Positions 30,045 through 43,200 of a stretch of 64,000 nt of DNA are shown piece by piece (the stretch's first letter is position 1; every line of letters starts with the position of its first letter). The position numbers were made by a program, and so were the translations under genes. This DNA comes from Trichaptum fuscoviolaceum. Lineage: Eukaryota > Basidiomycota > Agaricomycetes > Hymenochaetales > Trichaptaceae. The stretch lies in NCBI GenBank assembly GCA_910574455.1, contig CAJSYZ010000008.1, positions 3,908,707 through 3,972,706 on the forward strand, given 5' to 3'. Below the pieces are notes generated by a model. It did not search any database. It was not told the DNA's origin and worked only from the letters and a program-made list of their open reading frames with translations.

Positions 30045-32045
30045 ATCTGCCTCAGCTTGTGGAGGCAAGATGGTTTAAAGATGAGGTTGGATTGCGGAAG
30101 GGGGAAGGGAAAGGAGGAGAAGGGATGAGACGATGGTGGGAGTAAAGGAAGAGACGAGGGTGGACGCGACTGAAGTTACAAAGGCGCGCCCCGTGTCACG
30201 TTTCAACCACACATTGGTGAAACCACAAATACCAAACCTGTCCTTTGTTGCGCGTCAATCGTTTAAACCAATGCGCTACTAATAAAGGGACTCACTAATA
30301 ACGAGACTTGACACTGGTATTCTTTGCTTCATATCCCTTCTCTTCTGCATATTACATCGTGATCTTGTTCGTAACAGCTGAAGGAAGAATATCAGACAGA
30401 TAGCTGGATTGATCTTCCATTCCCTTCGTGGATATCTCGAGACAAGGGGGAATCGAGTATACTCCCGGGCGCGACAATGCTTAGCCTCTGATCAGCCAAG
30501 ATAGTAATTAGAGGAGTCGATGCAGTGTACTGGGGTAGCAAAGGCACGTAGACGAGTTTTAGCTCTGAGTTTTGATCCCCAGTATAAAGGTGCAGGGGCT
30601 TCGACAGTGTTACAGGCACCCAGTTTTGTAGACTTTCCATCTCTAAGAACAAATTCTGCAGACTTGGTTCAACGGCGTTCGTTATGCACAGGATGATAAC
30701 CTGATAGTCATCAAGTAAGGTTGCTCAGCAGTGGAGATTCAGGACTATGACATTCCCTGCCACTTGGGCCCGGAGACTAACTCAGAATACACAAGTGAGC
30801 ATAGATCCTTTCCCCATATCATTAGCACAAATAAGAGTTCATACCTCAATGACCAGGTCTCGAGTCCATAAGGACCTGTTCTTTTTATACCCGGGCCCGG
30901 GGCAGGCTATACGAGTCGCCTGACGCAAGCTTGGTGCGCTCCGTTTCCCTCCTCCAGCCCATACGTGCCTCTTCCCGAGATACGCATAATACACAGGTGA
31001 GTATGACTTTACCCCATATCATGAGCGCAAATAAGCGTACTAACCTCTGTACCTAGGCACCAATTCGATGAACGCCATGCCACTCTAGCTTCCGAGGACA
31101 ATAATACCCATAAGTCACTCCCCAGAAACGTTACTCACCAAGGCGACTGCGAGTGTACGCTCTAAATTCCCCACTTCAGCACCCTCCTCCAGGGTGTTTT
31201 CTACAAACTCCTCAAGGCTGCTATCGAGCGCCGCTTGCGATATTGTTTACGCCCAAGAGTCCAAGTCCAAGAGTTTAGGAGTCAGAGAGACCAAAAGAGC
31301 AGGTTCCGACTCCAACTACACGAACAGCCCAGCCCTTCATCCCAAGCACTCTTACACCCAATACCATCCTTCACAGGCCAAAGTATCCAGGTAGAGTCCG
31401 AGTCACGAACACGAGCACCTCGACTCGTGAAGCAAAGCCGAAAAACAAGCCAGTCGACGACACCCTGGGCCCAGGCTGAAAACAAAGTACCCAGAGTCCA
31501 GTTCGTTCTCCATAGCGAGACAAGAGAAACTTTCCAGAGCCCATCACGGTAATCACAGCTGGAAGAGAGAGTACGTTCACCTCACTGCGTAAGTCACGAT
31601 GGTAGCGGTGAAGAACTTGAGCACGGTGGCTATACTATACATGTGTCACACTTCAAGTTTCTCCGAGTCAACCTCATCCCTTCCTGTCAAAAGAAGAAAA
31701 AAAGGAAAAAGGACCACAATCAGACCAAGAAAAATCGATAGCACTAGCTCGATAACAATAACTTTCTACAAGAGTGTATCTACGTACGTACAGCTACAGC
31801 ATAGGAGCATGACTTTGAGAGCCGGTAAAAGTCGAGGGGGGACGGGCAAGCGTCGAGCAAGCCCTGCACCCTCGTGGTATCAGAAAAAAATAAGAGAAAG
31901 GAAAAAAAAATAAGGAAGAGCTACATGAGAACGCGGAGTGCGGAGAGGAAAGTGGTATATACGCATCAAGGGGGTATCTAATCTGATTCAGAGCAAGAGA
32001 GAACAAAACCACAGAGAAGTGAAAAAATAGAGAGCAAACGAACGC
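30045..32045. other. intergenic; no gene recognised
   Basis: Promoter side of the 27880 gene, then about 1.5 kb with weak ORFs. A minus-strand reading at 30392-30652 has protein-like composition but no recognisable domain. A GC-rich palindrome CCCGGGCCCGGG lies near 30891. 31680-31920 is A-rich low complexity. Confidence 0.4.
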
Positions 32046-33640
32046 TCAGCGCCACAGTTCCCGCTTCTTGTTGTAATTATGCCTCCGCCTCCGCTTCGAA
32101 TGGCCCTGTGTCGAGAACGCGCTCTGTTGGAGATGGCTGTGTGTGTGGCGCAAACTAAGTCACGCGTAGAAGGAAGAAAGCAAGTGTTGCTCACCATTGT
32201 TTGCTAGACCCTGAACCCGAGCCTGGCACTAGTGTCGGCTGCGCAGCCACGCTCGATGACGAAGGAGCGCTAGAGCTCACACTCAAACTCGAGGCACTCG
32301 GCGCAGCTGCACTCGAGCTCGCACCACCTGCACCCCCACTCGAAGTCGTCGCAGTCGCAGTCGCAGCCGCAGCAGCCGCACTCGTCGCCACCGTCGTCGG
32401 CCAGCTCGTCCCCGTCGGCGTCACTACCACCACCGTCGTCGCCGTATCCTTTCCGCGCGTCGTGAACCCCGTCTGCACGCCCTGCGCGTCAAACACCGGC
32501 AGCGGCGAGTCCGCTAAGATGTCCGCCTGCGCGCCGTCCGCGAAGCCGTACAGGTCGAGGTAGTATGGAGGCGCGTGCTCGCCTTCGAACATCTGTGGAA
32601 GTGTGCGTGGCGAGGAGTTAATGGACGAGAAAAAGAGAGCAGTAAAACAGAAAGACGCACGTTGTTCTGCTCCTTCTGCAACCAGTAGAATGGCTGCTTT
32701 GCGCCGTAGGTGCAGTTCCACGGCGCTGCGTCCGGTTTCTTGGAATCCGGGTCCGCCCCACAGCGACGCGGGACGCGGCTCGTGGCGATGGGCACCGTGG
32801 ACGTGGCGCCCGTCACATTTCATTGGAAACAGTTTATATGGTCTACAAACCGAAAATCAGATCCGGCTGGATGGCATGTTTGAAAGAGCGACTTACTTTG
32901 CTCGCTGCCCGCATCAGCCTTGAACAAACGAAGAGTCAAGTCAGCAAAAATCGACATATCTTCACGAAGATATAGAAATAGAAAACGAGCTCACCGACAC
33001 GAACAAATACACCCTCCCTCCGGACACGCCGGCATGCTTTCCGGTACACTGAAATCCGTAAAACGATTCCACACAAACGTATGATTCACACTGAACACAG
33101 TAAAGTCTCCCAGCTTCACCTTGCTCACGTCGCTCTGGTGCGTGATCGCGAGCGCATAGCCCTTGAAATCGTTCGGCCCCCGCGTGTGATACTCCGTCGG
33201 GGGCGAGCCAGGGTAGGGCCGTTGCCGTTCGGGATTCGCTCATTAGTCGAGGAGAAGAGCGTCGTGGCGGACTTGGTGCATGCGAGCTCGGTCGTGACTT
33301 TCCCGCCGGCGGGGAGGGTCATGAATGTGTTGGCGAGGGGCGGGTAGGCGAGGTGGTTGTGCTGTGTGGTGTCCGTTGTTAGGAATTGTGCGAGATTATG
33401 GATGGGGAGGAAGGTAAGTATGTACAAACCACGAAGAGGTGAAATGTTGGAGAGGGCGGTTATCGTAAGGAAACATCTGCGAGGTGACGTTGAACCTCCA
33501 CATCAATTCATGCCATAGCGCTACACAGATCCATCAGAACTGACAATGTAAATGTGAAGAATATACAGAAACGCACCAATGAGTCCCGACACAAGCATCA
33601 AGCACGTCGATAGCACAAAAGCAGACAAAACTTCGTATAT
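32046..33640 (-). pseudogene. decayed secreted-protein gene (Agaricomycete family with WFH..LPAGG and [11 protein letters not shown] motifs)
   Basis: Several exons of a widespread Agaricomycete secreted-protein family (function unknown) can be followed on the minus strand: signal peptide (about 33625-33580); LMWRFNVTSQMFPYDNRPL (about 33510-33440); HNHLAYPPLANTFMTLPAGG (to about 33300); GYALAITHQSDVSKVKLGDF..CPEGGCICSC (about 33180-32995); [36 protein letters not shown] (about 32815-32660); then [20 protein letters not shown], a long Ala/Ser/Thr tail, and a final basic exon (SKRRRRHNYNKK) ending at 32046. Introns keep GT..AG borders. Breaks: no ATG in frame with the signal peptide, a frameshift near 33240, and a stop (TGA) where the family has Cys at about 32820-32822. 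Confidence 0.7.
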
Positions 33641-34215
33641 CCCATCCTTTTGCTTTGATCGTTAATCGTTGATCGTAAAGAGGTCGTTGAACCAGTCGAG
33701 AGGACTTTCGTTTATGTATATAAGAGAAAAAGTGCGTTCATCGCAAAATAAGAGCGAACGAAGGTGAGAGAGGTGAGTCAAGTGGCACCGAGATGCAGTC
33801 GCGGCACTGGCGCGCGTCTTTGCAGCGTCGCGGAAGTTACTTATTCTCGGAAACGAGTCAACGACACAAAACGAAGGTCGAATCGGAAACGAAAGCAAAG
33901 TGAGTAGTCGTCGAGGTTGGCTGATTATCCCTGCAAAGGTTTCAACCTCAGGGAATCGAATTTTGACGATTTCCTTTGATGTTCGCCGGGCTGTACTTGA
34001 TGTTCTTACACTTCCTCATACTAGTACGTGTTAACTATCACCGTCACTTCCATTGTATTTGTCCACATACAATACAATGCACATCGCTGGTTTAAGGTAC
34101 GACATCATACTGCATACATGCTCGTAGGAAGCTGAACGCCTTCAAACATATGGAGGTGACAAACGCTGATACATACATAGGATCAACCGCGATCTCCCTT
34201 CTTTTCTGTATGGAC
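33641..34215. other. intergenic; no gene recognised
   Basis: The minus-strand 78-codon reading at 33662-33898 lacks homology signals. The rest holds only short ORFs. Confidence 0.45.
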
Positions 34216-36593
34216 CTAGTCCAGCGAGCAAATTGATATCGCGTCTCCTCCCACCCGAACCTCATCAGATCCAACATCCTTCCCTTCATAGCCATTGTGG
34301 GACTCCTCAGCCGACGTATCTTCAGGCTCCTTGAAAAGAGATGCAACCGAGAAAGAGGCGCCGGACTCCAGATTCTGAACGTCTTGCTCTACATCGGAAG
34401 ATCCTATCCTGCAGCCGGAGTCTTGCTTCATGGCCGCCGAGCTTAGAACGTTTCCGGTGGAAGGCTCGGTTTTGGGGACGGAAAGATGTGCTAGACTACA
34501 AGGTTGCGTGAAAGTCAAGTAGCGCGTCTCGCCAGTCGTCGTCTTGTACGCGACTTTCACCTCTTTCGGTAAGCTCCCTTGTGCTTCTCCTATCGATATG
34601 ATTAACGTTCCTTCCGGTCCCGCATCCACGTCAATTACAGGTCCCGAAACCGGCGGGATCTGCGCGCCCGGGGATGGTCCCACTCGACTCTGCTCCTCGA
34701 TCTCGAAGAGACGTTTCATGCACGATTCGAGATCCCAGTCCCAGTCCATGTTCGAGCAGAGGTACCGTCCCCACTTGTGTCGCGAGAGACGATGTAGCTC
34801 ATAGCATGGCCAATTTCTCTTATCAAAGTAATACTGCCATTTTTTCTCGTCCGCTGGATCGTATTGCAGCCCTAATCTTCGAGCCTCTCTGAATTCTTTC
34901 GTCGAACGGTTCTCCGGAACTCGCGTTGTCCTCGCTCGCCCGAGTGTTTTCTCCCAGCGGTTCCACCACACCTCTCCAAAGTTTAGAAGTTGACGCCAGT
35001 AAAGGTCCGCGTCTATCTTGCCTTGCGAGGTAAAGCTGTTGTTTTGCGACGCACATCCCCACACCTCTCTTTCGAGCTCGTAGAATGATCTTAGAAGTCG
35101 TTGAGTCCTTTGATTTGCTGCTTCAATGAGGCTTTGGATTGGGGGAGCCTCCTCGCGCCATTTAATTGCCTCCCGATGCCTCCTGGGAAGTGTGGCCTCG
35201 CACGAAGTCGAAAGTCGTAAACCGTGGGCATATTTGTATGACTTCTGTAGGAACATATATTTGGTGTCGAAGTCCCTGTAAGTACTGGAGGAATCAACTT
35301 CACTCATATAACAAATAAATGACGGTAGTGCCTCACGAGTACGTACACAAGAGCTCTTAGACTGCGAAATGCAATATGGTTCTTCAGTAGATCGAAATCT
35401 AACCTTTCCGTCCAATTTGGATCTTTTGTACACTGAGACAGACAACGATACACAATAGTGTCCACCCAGCAAGCTAACGTCTGCAAGACCATATAGATAT
35501 GTCTGTTTGCTGCAAATCTCGCGAAATCAGCCAGCTCGTGAATCGATCGAAGAAGAAATATAACAGTGAAATAGACGGTTTCCAGAATCTGCATATATGC
35601 GTCACCTCGTCCGTATTCACCTATACAGGTAGACATGGCTTCTGCACAAATAGCACATGCTTCTCCTATAGTGTGCTCAAGAGAATTAATGCCGTAGAAT
35701 CTGATCAAATCAATTTGCATTGTAGTAGATTGAAAGAGAATCAAGTTCGCACCTGTATGCCTCCAACACCTGTATAAGTCGTTGCCGTAGATTCTGAGCA
35801 GTTTCGGGCGAGGGCCGTATTTGCAAAATTGTTTCCCCTAAGACTGGATCTGGATATATGGAAGTGCGAGGCTGTTGTACTGTGATGACAGTTTCCCTCG
35901 CAAGCTTTACCAACAAAAGAAACCATTTCTTGTCTGGATGTGAGCAAGGGAGAGATACAGCGAGTGTTTCCAAGTGGAATATGGGCTCGATGCGAGAAAC
36001 GTTGACGTAGATATCGCAACAGTACATGTACGAGGCCACACGAATGAGTGCTGCAAGTGCCAATGCGGATATGTCGAATGAGTCTGACCTAGAAAGGTTG
36101 AGTGTACTCCTTCCTTCCGCAGAGAAGCTTGGTGTACTCACTGTGTCTGCTTCACGAGTCCTTTCATCCCAGCAAGAATCGTCGATCCATTCGATTCAAA
36201 GCGACAAAGGTTCGCAATGGTGGTATTCAAGGTATACCATCGGAAATCGGGCCCTTCGGATGGACTCGCTTCGATATACTGTGCGATGCGGGCAGGATGT
36301 AGGGACGCGATTGTATAGCGCATTGCCAGCCTTTCGATCCGCCTTCCTAGTGGCTGGTAGATGTACGTGTCGAGGAAGCGACCAGTACCCGGCTGGTTGT
36401 CGATTGTTTCCATTGTCAAGATAGACATCATCGAATCACCATCGTCATCGTCCTCCCGGACGGTCGTGTGAGAATGCCGTTCCAAGAGGAAGCGCTTATA
36501 ACCAACACACAAGTAGTCCATAGCATCCTCTTTCTCCCTCGACTTCCCACGCAATACTCGAATTAGAAGCTTTTTCGGCTTAAATTTTGGCAT
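34216..36593 (-). CDS. paralog P2, uncharacterised helical protein
   Basis: Exons (minus): 36593-36142, 36088-35753, 35700-35347, 35302-34216; introns of 53, 52 and 44 bp with GTGAGT/GTGCGA/GTACGT donors. Intron positions and phases equal those of P1 and P3. The N-terminal exon carries YQPLGRRIERLAMRYTIASL and GMKGLVKQ, preceded by an acidic run (REDDDDGDS). Exons 2-3 are Leu-rich helices. Exon 4 has NMDWDWDLESCMKRLF, a basic/aromatic stretch with HKWGRYL, and ends AISICSLD. About 740 residues, no signal peptide; the hydrophobic helix in exon 3 (FTVIFLLRSIHEL) is flanked by charged residues and may be buried rather than membrane-spanning. No frameshift seen; probably functional. Role unknown. 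Confidence 0.8.
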
Positions 36594-39074
36594 GGAGAGT
36601 AAAGAGTATGAACGTGGCTGGAATTGGGGAGGTGAAGACTGCAGGCGGCTTCAACGCATTCTTATATGAACCCATCAGCGCACGCCTGATGGACACGTTT
36701 AGTATGGCTGTACACCGGAACGAAGTTTCCGGATGGCCAGCGTTCAACACCCTCGTCAGGCTGTGTTAAGAAGTTCATCTCATACTCGGGGCTATGTATA
36801 CATACCTGTTCTACTCGGGTTGATGCACAGGATGAAGAATGTGGACATCGCCTGGATCAAAGAAGACAACAAGAAATCAAAGGACGAGGGGTGAGATGTG
36901 CTGTCTACTTGCCTGATAGAAGACAGCTCTTTTCCAGCGCCATCCGCGCCTTCGAGTCCACTTCGACATTGCCAAGTCCAGAAGCACTCAGGTACGTGAG
37001 TCCGAGTCCAGACTCGGCCTCAGGGGAAGATGATATATGGGCGCCCATAATTTGCGCATAATGCTATCCGCATGGAAGGCAATTCCATTTTGAACAAAAT
37101 TGTTTCCTTTCGGCAGAGAATCTGATATAACAGACGGAGGCAAGCCAGCAGAAACCCAAATGCTCTCAGATGATCCGTGAAAAAAAAATATTATTCATCA
37201 GGTCGTGCACCACTACATACAAATAAGAGACATTGTCAGCAGAGTACATTGCTATATTCAAAGAGGACTTGGGAGTCACCTAACGCTTTGGTGTGCTGTT
37301 GGCTGTTGGACCCTGAACCTGAACGTCCGTCCTCCTTTTCCGATTCCTCAAAATGCCCGTATAAAGGACCCCACAGATAAGACGCCGGGTACATATCCTC
37401 CAGTACCAACGAAGTGGAGATCGCGCAGGGCGGTACGATCACTCTGAACACGGGCTTCCCATCTCCCGGTTTCAGCATTGCCTTGATGATAGTATAGTAG
37501 CTCCTCGGATCACTGAATTAGCGCTCTACGTCCTCTTCCATCGTGCGCTGAAACCTTCATGAAGCCCTTGAAGACCAAGAGTTCGTGTGAGAGCTCGAAG
37601 GATCTCTGACTGGCGCTGAACGGAGTGGTGATGCCTTTTGAAAGCTTGGGTAGGTGATCGCTTCCTCCTCTCCGATAAGCTGTTGTTCGGAGTTCTGATG
37701 TGTGATGATTGCTTGGAGTGTGATATAGATCAGTGAGAGCACTTGCAGCTAGTTCGAGTACACTGCCGAGATCCTTAATCATCTTTTCCTATGCAGACAA
37801 TCCGGGTTGATATCCTTCCCGTTCTCAAAATAAACCTGTTACGGAGGTTCACCGTATGCAATGGAGGTGGGGCTCGGCCTGACAAGCTTATCGCAAGATT
37901 TTCCCAGTGCTGGAATGTGATTATCTGTGAGGATGAGCCAGGGAAAAGGTGACACCGAGTGCACGCCGTTTGAGAGAGTCAGTGCGAGCGAGACAAAGTC
38001 TAACGGACATGCGTGTTATTTTGTAGCGGCTGCGATACGTGTTGAGCAATGTGAGAGTTATATAGTCCGTCGCTATATGTTCTATCAGTGCTTACGAAGT
38101 CCCATCATAACTTAAACCCTCCGCCGTCCTATGGTAAATCATGTAGGAAGCACAGCCGAGGGTGATGCCGAGGAAACCGAAAGAAACACGGGAAACCTGG
38201 TGCAAAATTATCTGTCAATAATCTATAGATCAATGTCCACTTCGTACCATCCTTTGCACGGAGATTATCAATCTGTAAAGACTGGAAGCGCATAGTTCGA
38301 TTCAGGGTACTCCTAGCCGTGCACATCTATTGGGAGAATAAGCAGGGCATGAGATGCCCCTCACCAAGTTAACGAGTATTTCAAGTTGCATTTGTGTTTG
38401 GTAAAGCGGAGTTTCATCGAGTTTTTTGATCAGAATTGACAAAGGGAGCTAGTGTTGATGATTCTGAGGAGGAGAAAGGCTTGAACGAGCTTCGAGGATA
38501 GCAAGATGAGTCACGGTTGGAGTTGACGTTGTCGCCCACTGGCAGCGTGCTTGCCAGCTGAAGCATAGAATTCATGCAGCTCCTGGTGAATTTGATCTTT
38601 CTGACGTCTATAGATGTATTTCAGAGCGTTTCTGTTGGGTAATCTGTTGGGTGATTGAAAGAAAAGGAGAAAAAATAAAAATCGACTACGTGCAAATAAG
38701 GACAAATACGCGTGTGAAACTCCAATTTGAACTCTGGCTTCCAATCCCCTGCCTTTCTTTTGCGACCTGCCACCACCCGGCATTGCGTAGTGCTGGGTTG
38801 GATGGAGAACAGCTAACCATACTTAACCGAAGTAGTCGCCTCTTGGCGATCTCTTTGATACATTGGTGCTTATCGGGCTGCCGATTGGTATGCCAATCCT
38901 TTCTATTTCGTAGCTAGCAATTCTGGCATTTTGATTTTCATTGTCCACATCCACATATATCGATGATTTACAGTACGTCACAAATTCCGGTATTTACAAG
39001 AAGTCTGACAGACATAGAACATAGAAAGTGTGCATATGGGTATGCGTGGTATCGCAAGATCCCTTCATATGGCC
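36594..39074. other. intergenic between P2 and P3; degraded sequence
   Basis: Short minus-strand readings (37236-37478, 37510-37782, 38129-38326) look protein-like in places but give no gene model. A block near 38640-38790 resembles 42910-43045 (shared GGACAAATA.GCGTG.GAAA context), consistent with duplication of the P2/P3 upstream flanks along with the genes. Confidence 0.4.
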
Positions 39075-41395
39075 CTAGTCCAGCGAGCAAATTGATATAG
39101 CGTCTCCTCTCGCCCGCACCTCAATATCCTTCCCTCCGTAGTCATTACGGGTCTCCTCGACCAAACTATCTTCAAATGCATTGTCAAGTGATATATCCAA
39201 AGAAGAGGAACCGGCCTCCGGATCATCGATCTCTTGTCGTCCTTCAAAAGTCGCTTTCCTTGCTTTCCTGGACCGATCTTTGGCGGAAGGCTCAACAATA
39301 CAAGGGCGTTCTGAGACCGATGTATTACACGGAATTGGAGACAGTGGGGCGAACGTCAGGTACTGGGTCTCGCCCGTCGCAGTCTTGTATGTGACTTTCA
39401 CCTCTCTGGGAAGGCTCCCTTGTGCTTCTCCCATTGATATATTCAACGTCCCTTCCGTCCCCGCATCCACGTCAATTCCAGAGCTTGAGGCCGGTGGGGT
39501 CTGCATATCCGGAGATGGTCCTACTCGAGTCTGCTTCTCGAGCTTGAAGAGACGCTTCATGCACGATCCGAGGTCCCAGTCCCAATCCATGTTCGAGCGG
39601 AGGTACTGTCCCCACTTATGTCGCGAGAGGTGACGTAGCTCATAATAGCCCCAGTTCCTGGCGGTCCATTTTGTTTCCATCGTCCAGTCATTCAGATCAA
39701 TATATGGATCACGTTCCAGCCCTATTCTTCGAGCCTCTCTGAATTCTTCCGTCAAACAATTCTCCGGAACTTGCACTTTGCGAGCTTGTGTGAGTGTGCT
39801 CTCCCAGTGATTCCAGCATTCCTCTCCAACGTCGTAAGGCCCAAGCCATAAAGGATCCGCGGCTACTTTGGTCTGCGAGGTAAAGCTGTTGTCTTCCGAT
39901 GCACATCCCCAAACTTCTCTTTCGAGCTCGTCGGATGGTGTTAGAAGTCGCCGAGTCCTTTGCTTTGCTGCTTCAATGAGCGTTTGGACCGGGGGAGCCT
40001 CTCTGTACCATTCTGATGCCTCCCGATGCCTCCTGGGAAGCGCCATAACTCCTAGTATATCGCGGGCACACCTATATGCCTTCGGTAGCAACGAATGTTT
40101 TGTCTCGTCGTCCCTAGAAGTATAGGAGAAATCAACTTCACTGATATAACTCAGAAACATCGGGAATATTGCACGAGTACGTACACAAGAGCCAGACTGC
40201 GAAATGCAATGCTATTCTTCAGTAGATCCATATCAAATGTTCTCCGCAGAAAGGTGGAATAAAACAAGCAACGATACACAATAGCGTCCATCCAACAAGC
40301 TAACGTTCGCAGGACCATCTTGATATGTCTGTCTTTTGTAATATCTGCGAAGATAGCCAGCTCGTGAATAGATCGAAGAACGAATATAACAGCGAAATAG
40401 ACGGTTTGCAGAATGTGCATAAATGCGTCGCCTCGCGCATAGTGAGATATGTAGGTAGATATGGCTTCGGAACAGATGACGCATGCTTCTCCTATTGTGT
40501 ACTCAAGAGAATCAAAGCCGTAGGATCTGGATATGAGGTTTACTTGGTTTGTTATAGATTCAAAGAAAATCGAGGGCGTACCTGTATGCCTTCAACACCT
40601 GTATAAGACGTTGACGTAACTTCTGAGCAGCTTTGGGTGAAGGCAATAGCTGCATAATTTCTTTCCCTAAGACAGGATCGAAGTATTTTTGGGGCCAAGG
40701 GTGTTTTACAGTGACAACAGTTTCCCTTGCAAGCTTTACCAACAAAAGAAGCCATTTCTTTTCTGGAGATACAGCGAGTGTTTCCAGTTGGAATATGGGC
40801 TCGATGCAAGAAACGTTGACGTAGATCTCGCTACGGTATATAGACAAGGAAACACGAATGAGCGCAGCAAGAGCAGATGCGGATCTTTCGATTGAGTTTG
40901 ACCTAGGAACGTTGAGTGTATTCCTTCCTTCCGCGTACAAGTCTCAGATGCTTACTGTGTCTGCTTTACGAGACCCTTCATCCCAGCAACAACCGTCGAT
41001 CCATTCCGACTCCAGGTACAAACCTGAGCAACTGCGTCATGTAAAGTCACTGTATCTTGATATCCCAATTCGAGTGAACTATTGTTCGCCTCGATATACT
41101 GTGCGATGCGGGCGGGGTGGAGGGACGCGATCGTGAATCGCATAGCCAGCCTCTCGATGCGCCTCCCCATTGGCTGAAAGATGTACGTGTCGATGAAGCG
41201 ACCAGTCCCTGGCTGGTTGTCGACGGTTGCCGTTGTCGAGTTCGAGATGACGGAGCTTCCGTCATCGTCGTTGTCATCGCAGACTGTTCCAGAATGCACA
41301 CGCGTGTATAGTAGGTAGTCCGAGTTATTCCTCTCTTTCCACGTCTTCCCAAAGATTGCTCTGGACAGAATGGCTTTCGGTCTGATTTTCGGCAT
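39075..41395 (-). CDS. paralog P3, uncharacterised helical protein
   Basis: Exons (minus): 41395-40956, 40902-40582, 40526-40185, 40140-39075; introns of 53, 55 and 44 bp. Same four-exon model as P2. Motifs: FQPMGRRIERLAMRFTIASL, GMKGLVKQ, NMDWDWDLGSCMKRLFKLEK, terminal AISICSLD. Compared with P2 it lacks a few residues in exon 2 (after LETLAVS) and has an extra short segment in exon 4 (DLNDWTMETKW). The GT donors after GMKGLVKQTQ and the phase-2 junction are conserved in all three paralogs. Same orientation as P2, 2.5 kb away: a tandem pair, with P1 as a more distant copy. No named domain. Confidence 0.8.
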
Positions 41396-43200
41396 GGAGA
41401 CTGGGGAATGGCAACACTAGGAGAAGTGGTGGGTCAAGTAAGGGTGCATGAGGTTTAACGAGGGCTCAGAGTCTGTCTTATGTACCATGTGTTGCACGTC
41501 AACGTCACTGCAATGTGGTGGATGTGACTCACTGGCAGTTGAGGAACAAAATTTACACCATAGCGCCCATAATACCCCCGGTCGGCCGTGTTACCAGTAT
41601 GAAGCTCATCCTTCCGCGTGTACATCTTACTCCTTACTCTGGTCAATGTCAGGATGTCGACACAGGAAGCGCACTGCCCAGCTCAAAGAGATATTTGCAT
41701 TTTGACAGAGAACAAATTGCGAATTTGGGAAGGGATATACACTTGTCAATAAATCGGTATGCTGGAAAATTAACCAGCGCTTTCCCGCATTCTACGGTGG
41801 CACGTTTCGGGGCTTGACCTAAATAGGCTCATCAATCATGGCCCGGTGATTTGGACGCTGTTATACCATGGAAGAAGAGAGATAAATATAGATGAACGAT
41901 CAGTTAAACAAAGCAAATGAACTTACAATATGAAAAGCAGCATCGAAATGACGTCGGGTGTTCCACAGAAATCGATCAGTCTGCAATAGCTCATTAACTA
42001 TGGCTGTGGTGACAGATGTGACTAGTGGATGAGATGAAGGGCACGCCTTTGACAGGTTCTTTGACCGAATAGAGTAGATGGTAAGAGGCCATGCGAAATC
42101 CTGCCCGGGTTCATATCGACAAGGTTTGCTACGCCACGGGTAATGGCGTTCGCAAAATGCCCGTCTTGACGCAAGGGAAAAGATATCTGGTTTTGAGACC
42201 AGAACACCCGGTGTGCTATGGCGTGGCTCGTCAAGATCATCGTAGGTGGACATCAGACCTACGGTTGCCGTCAGACGTTATGTAAGATAAGAGTCCCGGT
42301 TCTGGTGGTTGCTGAAGATGTGTTTAAGACCAAGGATGATGTGATGAGATAGAAGCCAAACTTGAGTTCTTCATCATGTCGAATCTTGGTCTCGAGTATT
42401 TGACAGGCTATAGCTAGTCGTGTCAGTCCATATTGTAGATGAGAAGGGGTTGGCGGATTCACGGTTAGCGTAGCGGGGAGTGATACTTACCACAGAGCTC
42501 CAATCGTTGAAGACGCGAGGACTAGACGCTCCCGAGCAGTCCCGTGAAGACCAGTCCCTGTCATGTTCCTCATTTACTCTGCTGGCTGCTGTGTTCAAGA
42601 GCATTACTTGTAGTGCTTGAACAGACTCGGAGCACGACGTTTCAGGGATTCATACGATGATTTTTGCACAAGCATCTATCTCAAGCTTGTTATTAGTATA
42701 CTAGCACTAATAGTACTGTATGAAGTCACACCTCTATGACCCAATTAACGAGTCCAAGTCACCATAGCCTGAATTGTGAGTGCTTCGGTCAGGGGAGGGC
42801 GAGACGAAAGTGAGGTCACTTTCCACTTAGTCGCTAGCACCGAAGTCTGCAGGTGAAGCAAAGCAGCCATACATGAAGATTCTAATAGCTTTGCCCTCGG
42901 AATGTGGGCTACTGGTGAATGAGATAAGATAGCAAAAATGAGAAGGGAGAAAAACAAGTATCGACCCCGTAGGCAAATAGGGACAAATAAGCGTGCGAAA
43001 TCTTGAACCCCGGCGATTTGCAACGCACGTCCCGGGTGCATTCAATTGGTCATTCATTGACTAGATAACGGGCCGAGCTTCGCCGGCAGATCCCTTACTC
43101 CCCCATTCCGGGTCATTGAGTTTGAAAAAGAGGTAAAAAGGCAAAAGCAACATCAGGGAAACTACTTTTTGCTTAAGGCGACTGACGCGTCCTGACGCTG
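41396..43200. other. intergenic; no gene recognised
   Basis: Minus-strand readings at 41900-42253 and 42271-42462 have plausible composition but no recognisable domain. 42910-43045 resembles the flank at 38640-38790. A degenerate duplicate of gene-flank sequence is the best reading. Confidence 0.4.

Noticed and set aside
36594..43050. Several 60-117 codon minus-strand ORFs between and after P2/P3 as separate genes
   Set aside because: No joined exon model or recognisable motif; parts resemble duplicated flanks of the paralogs.
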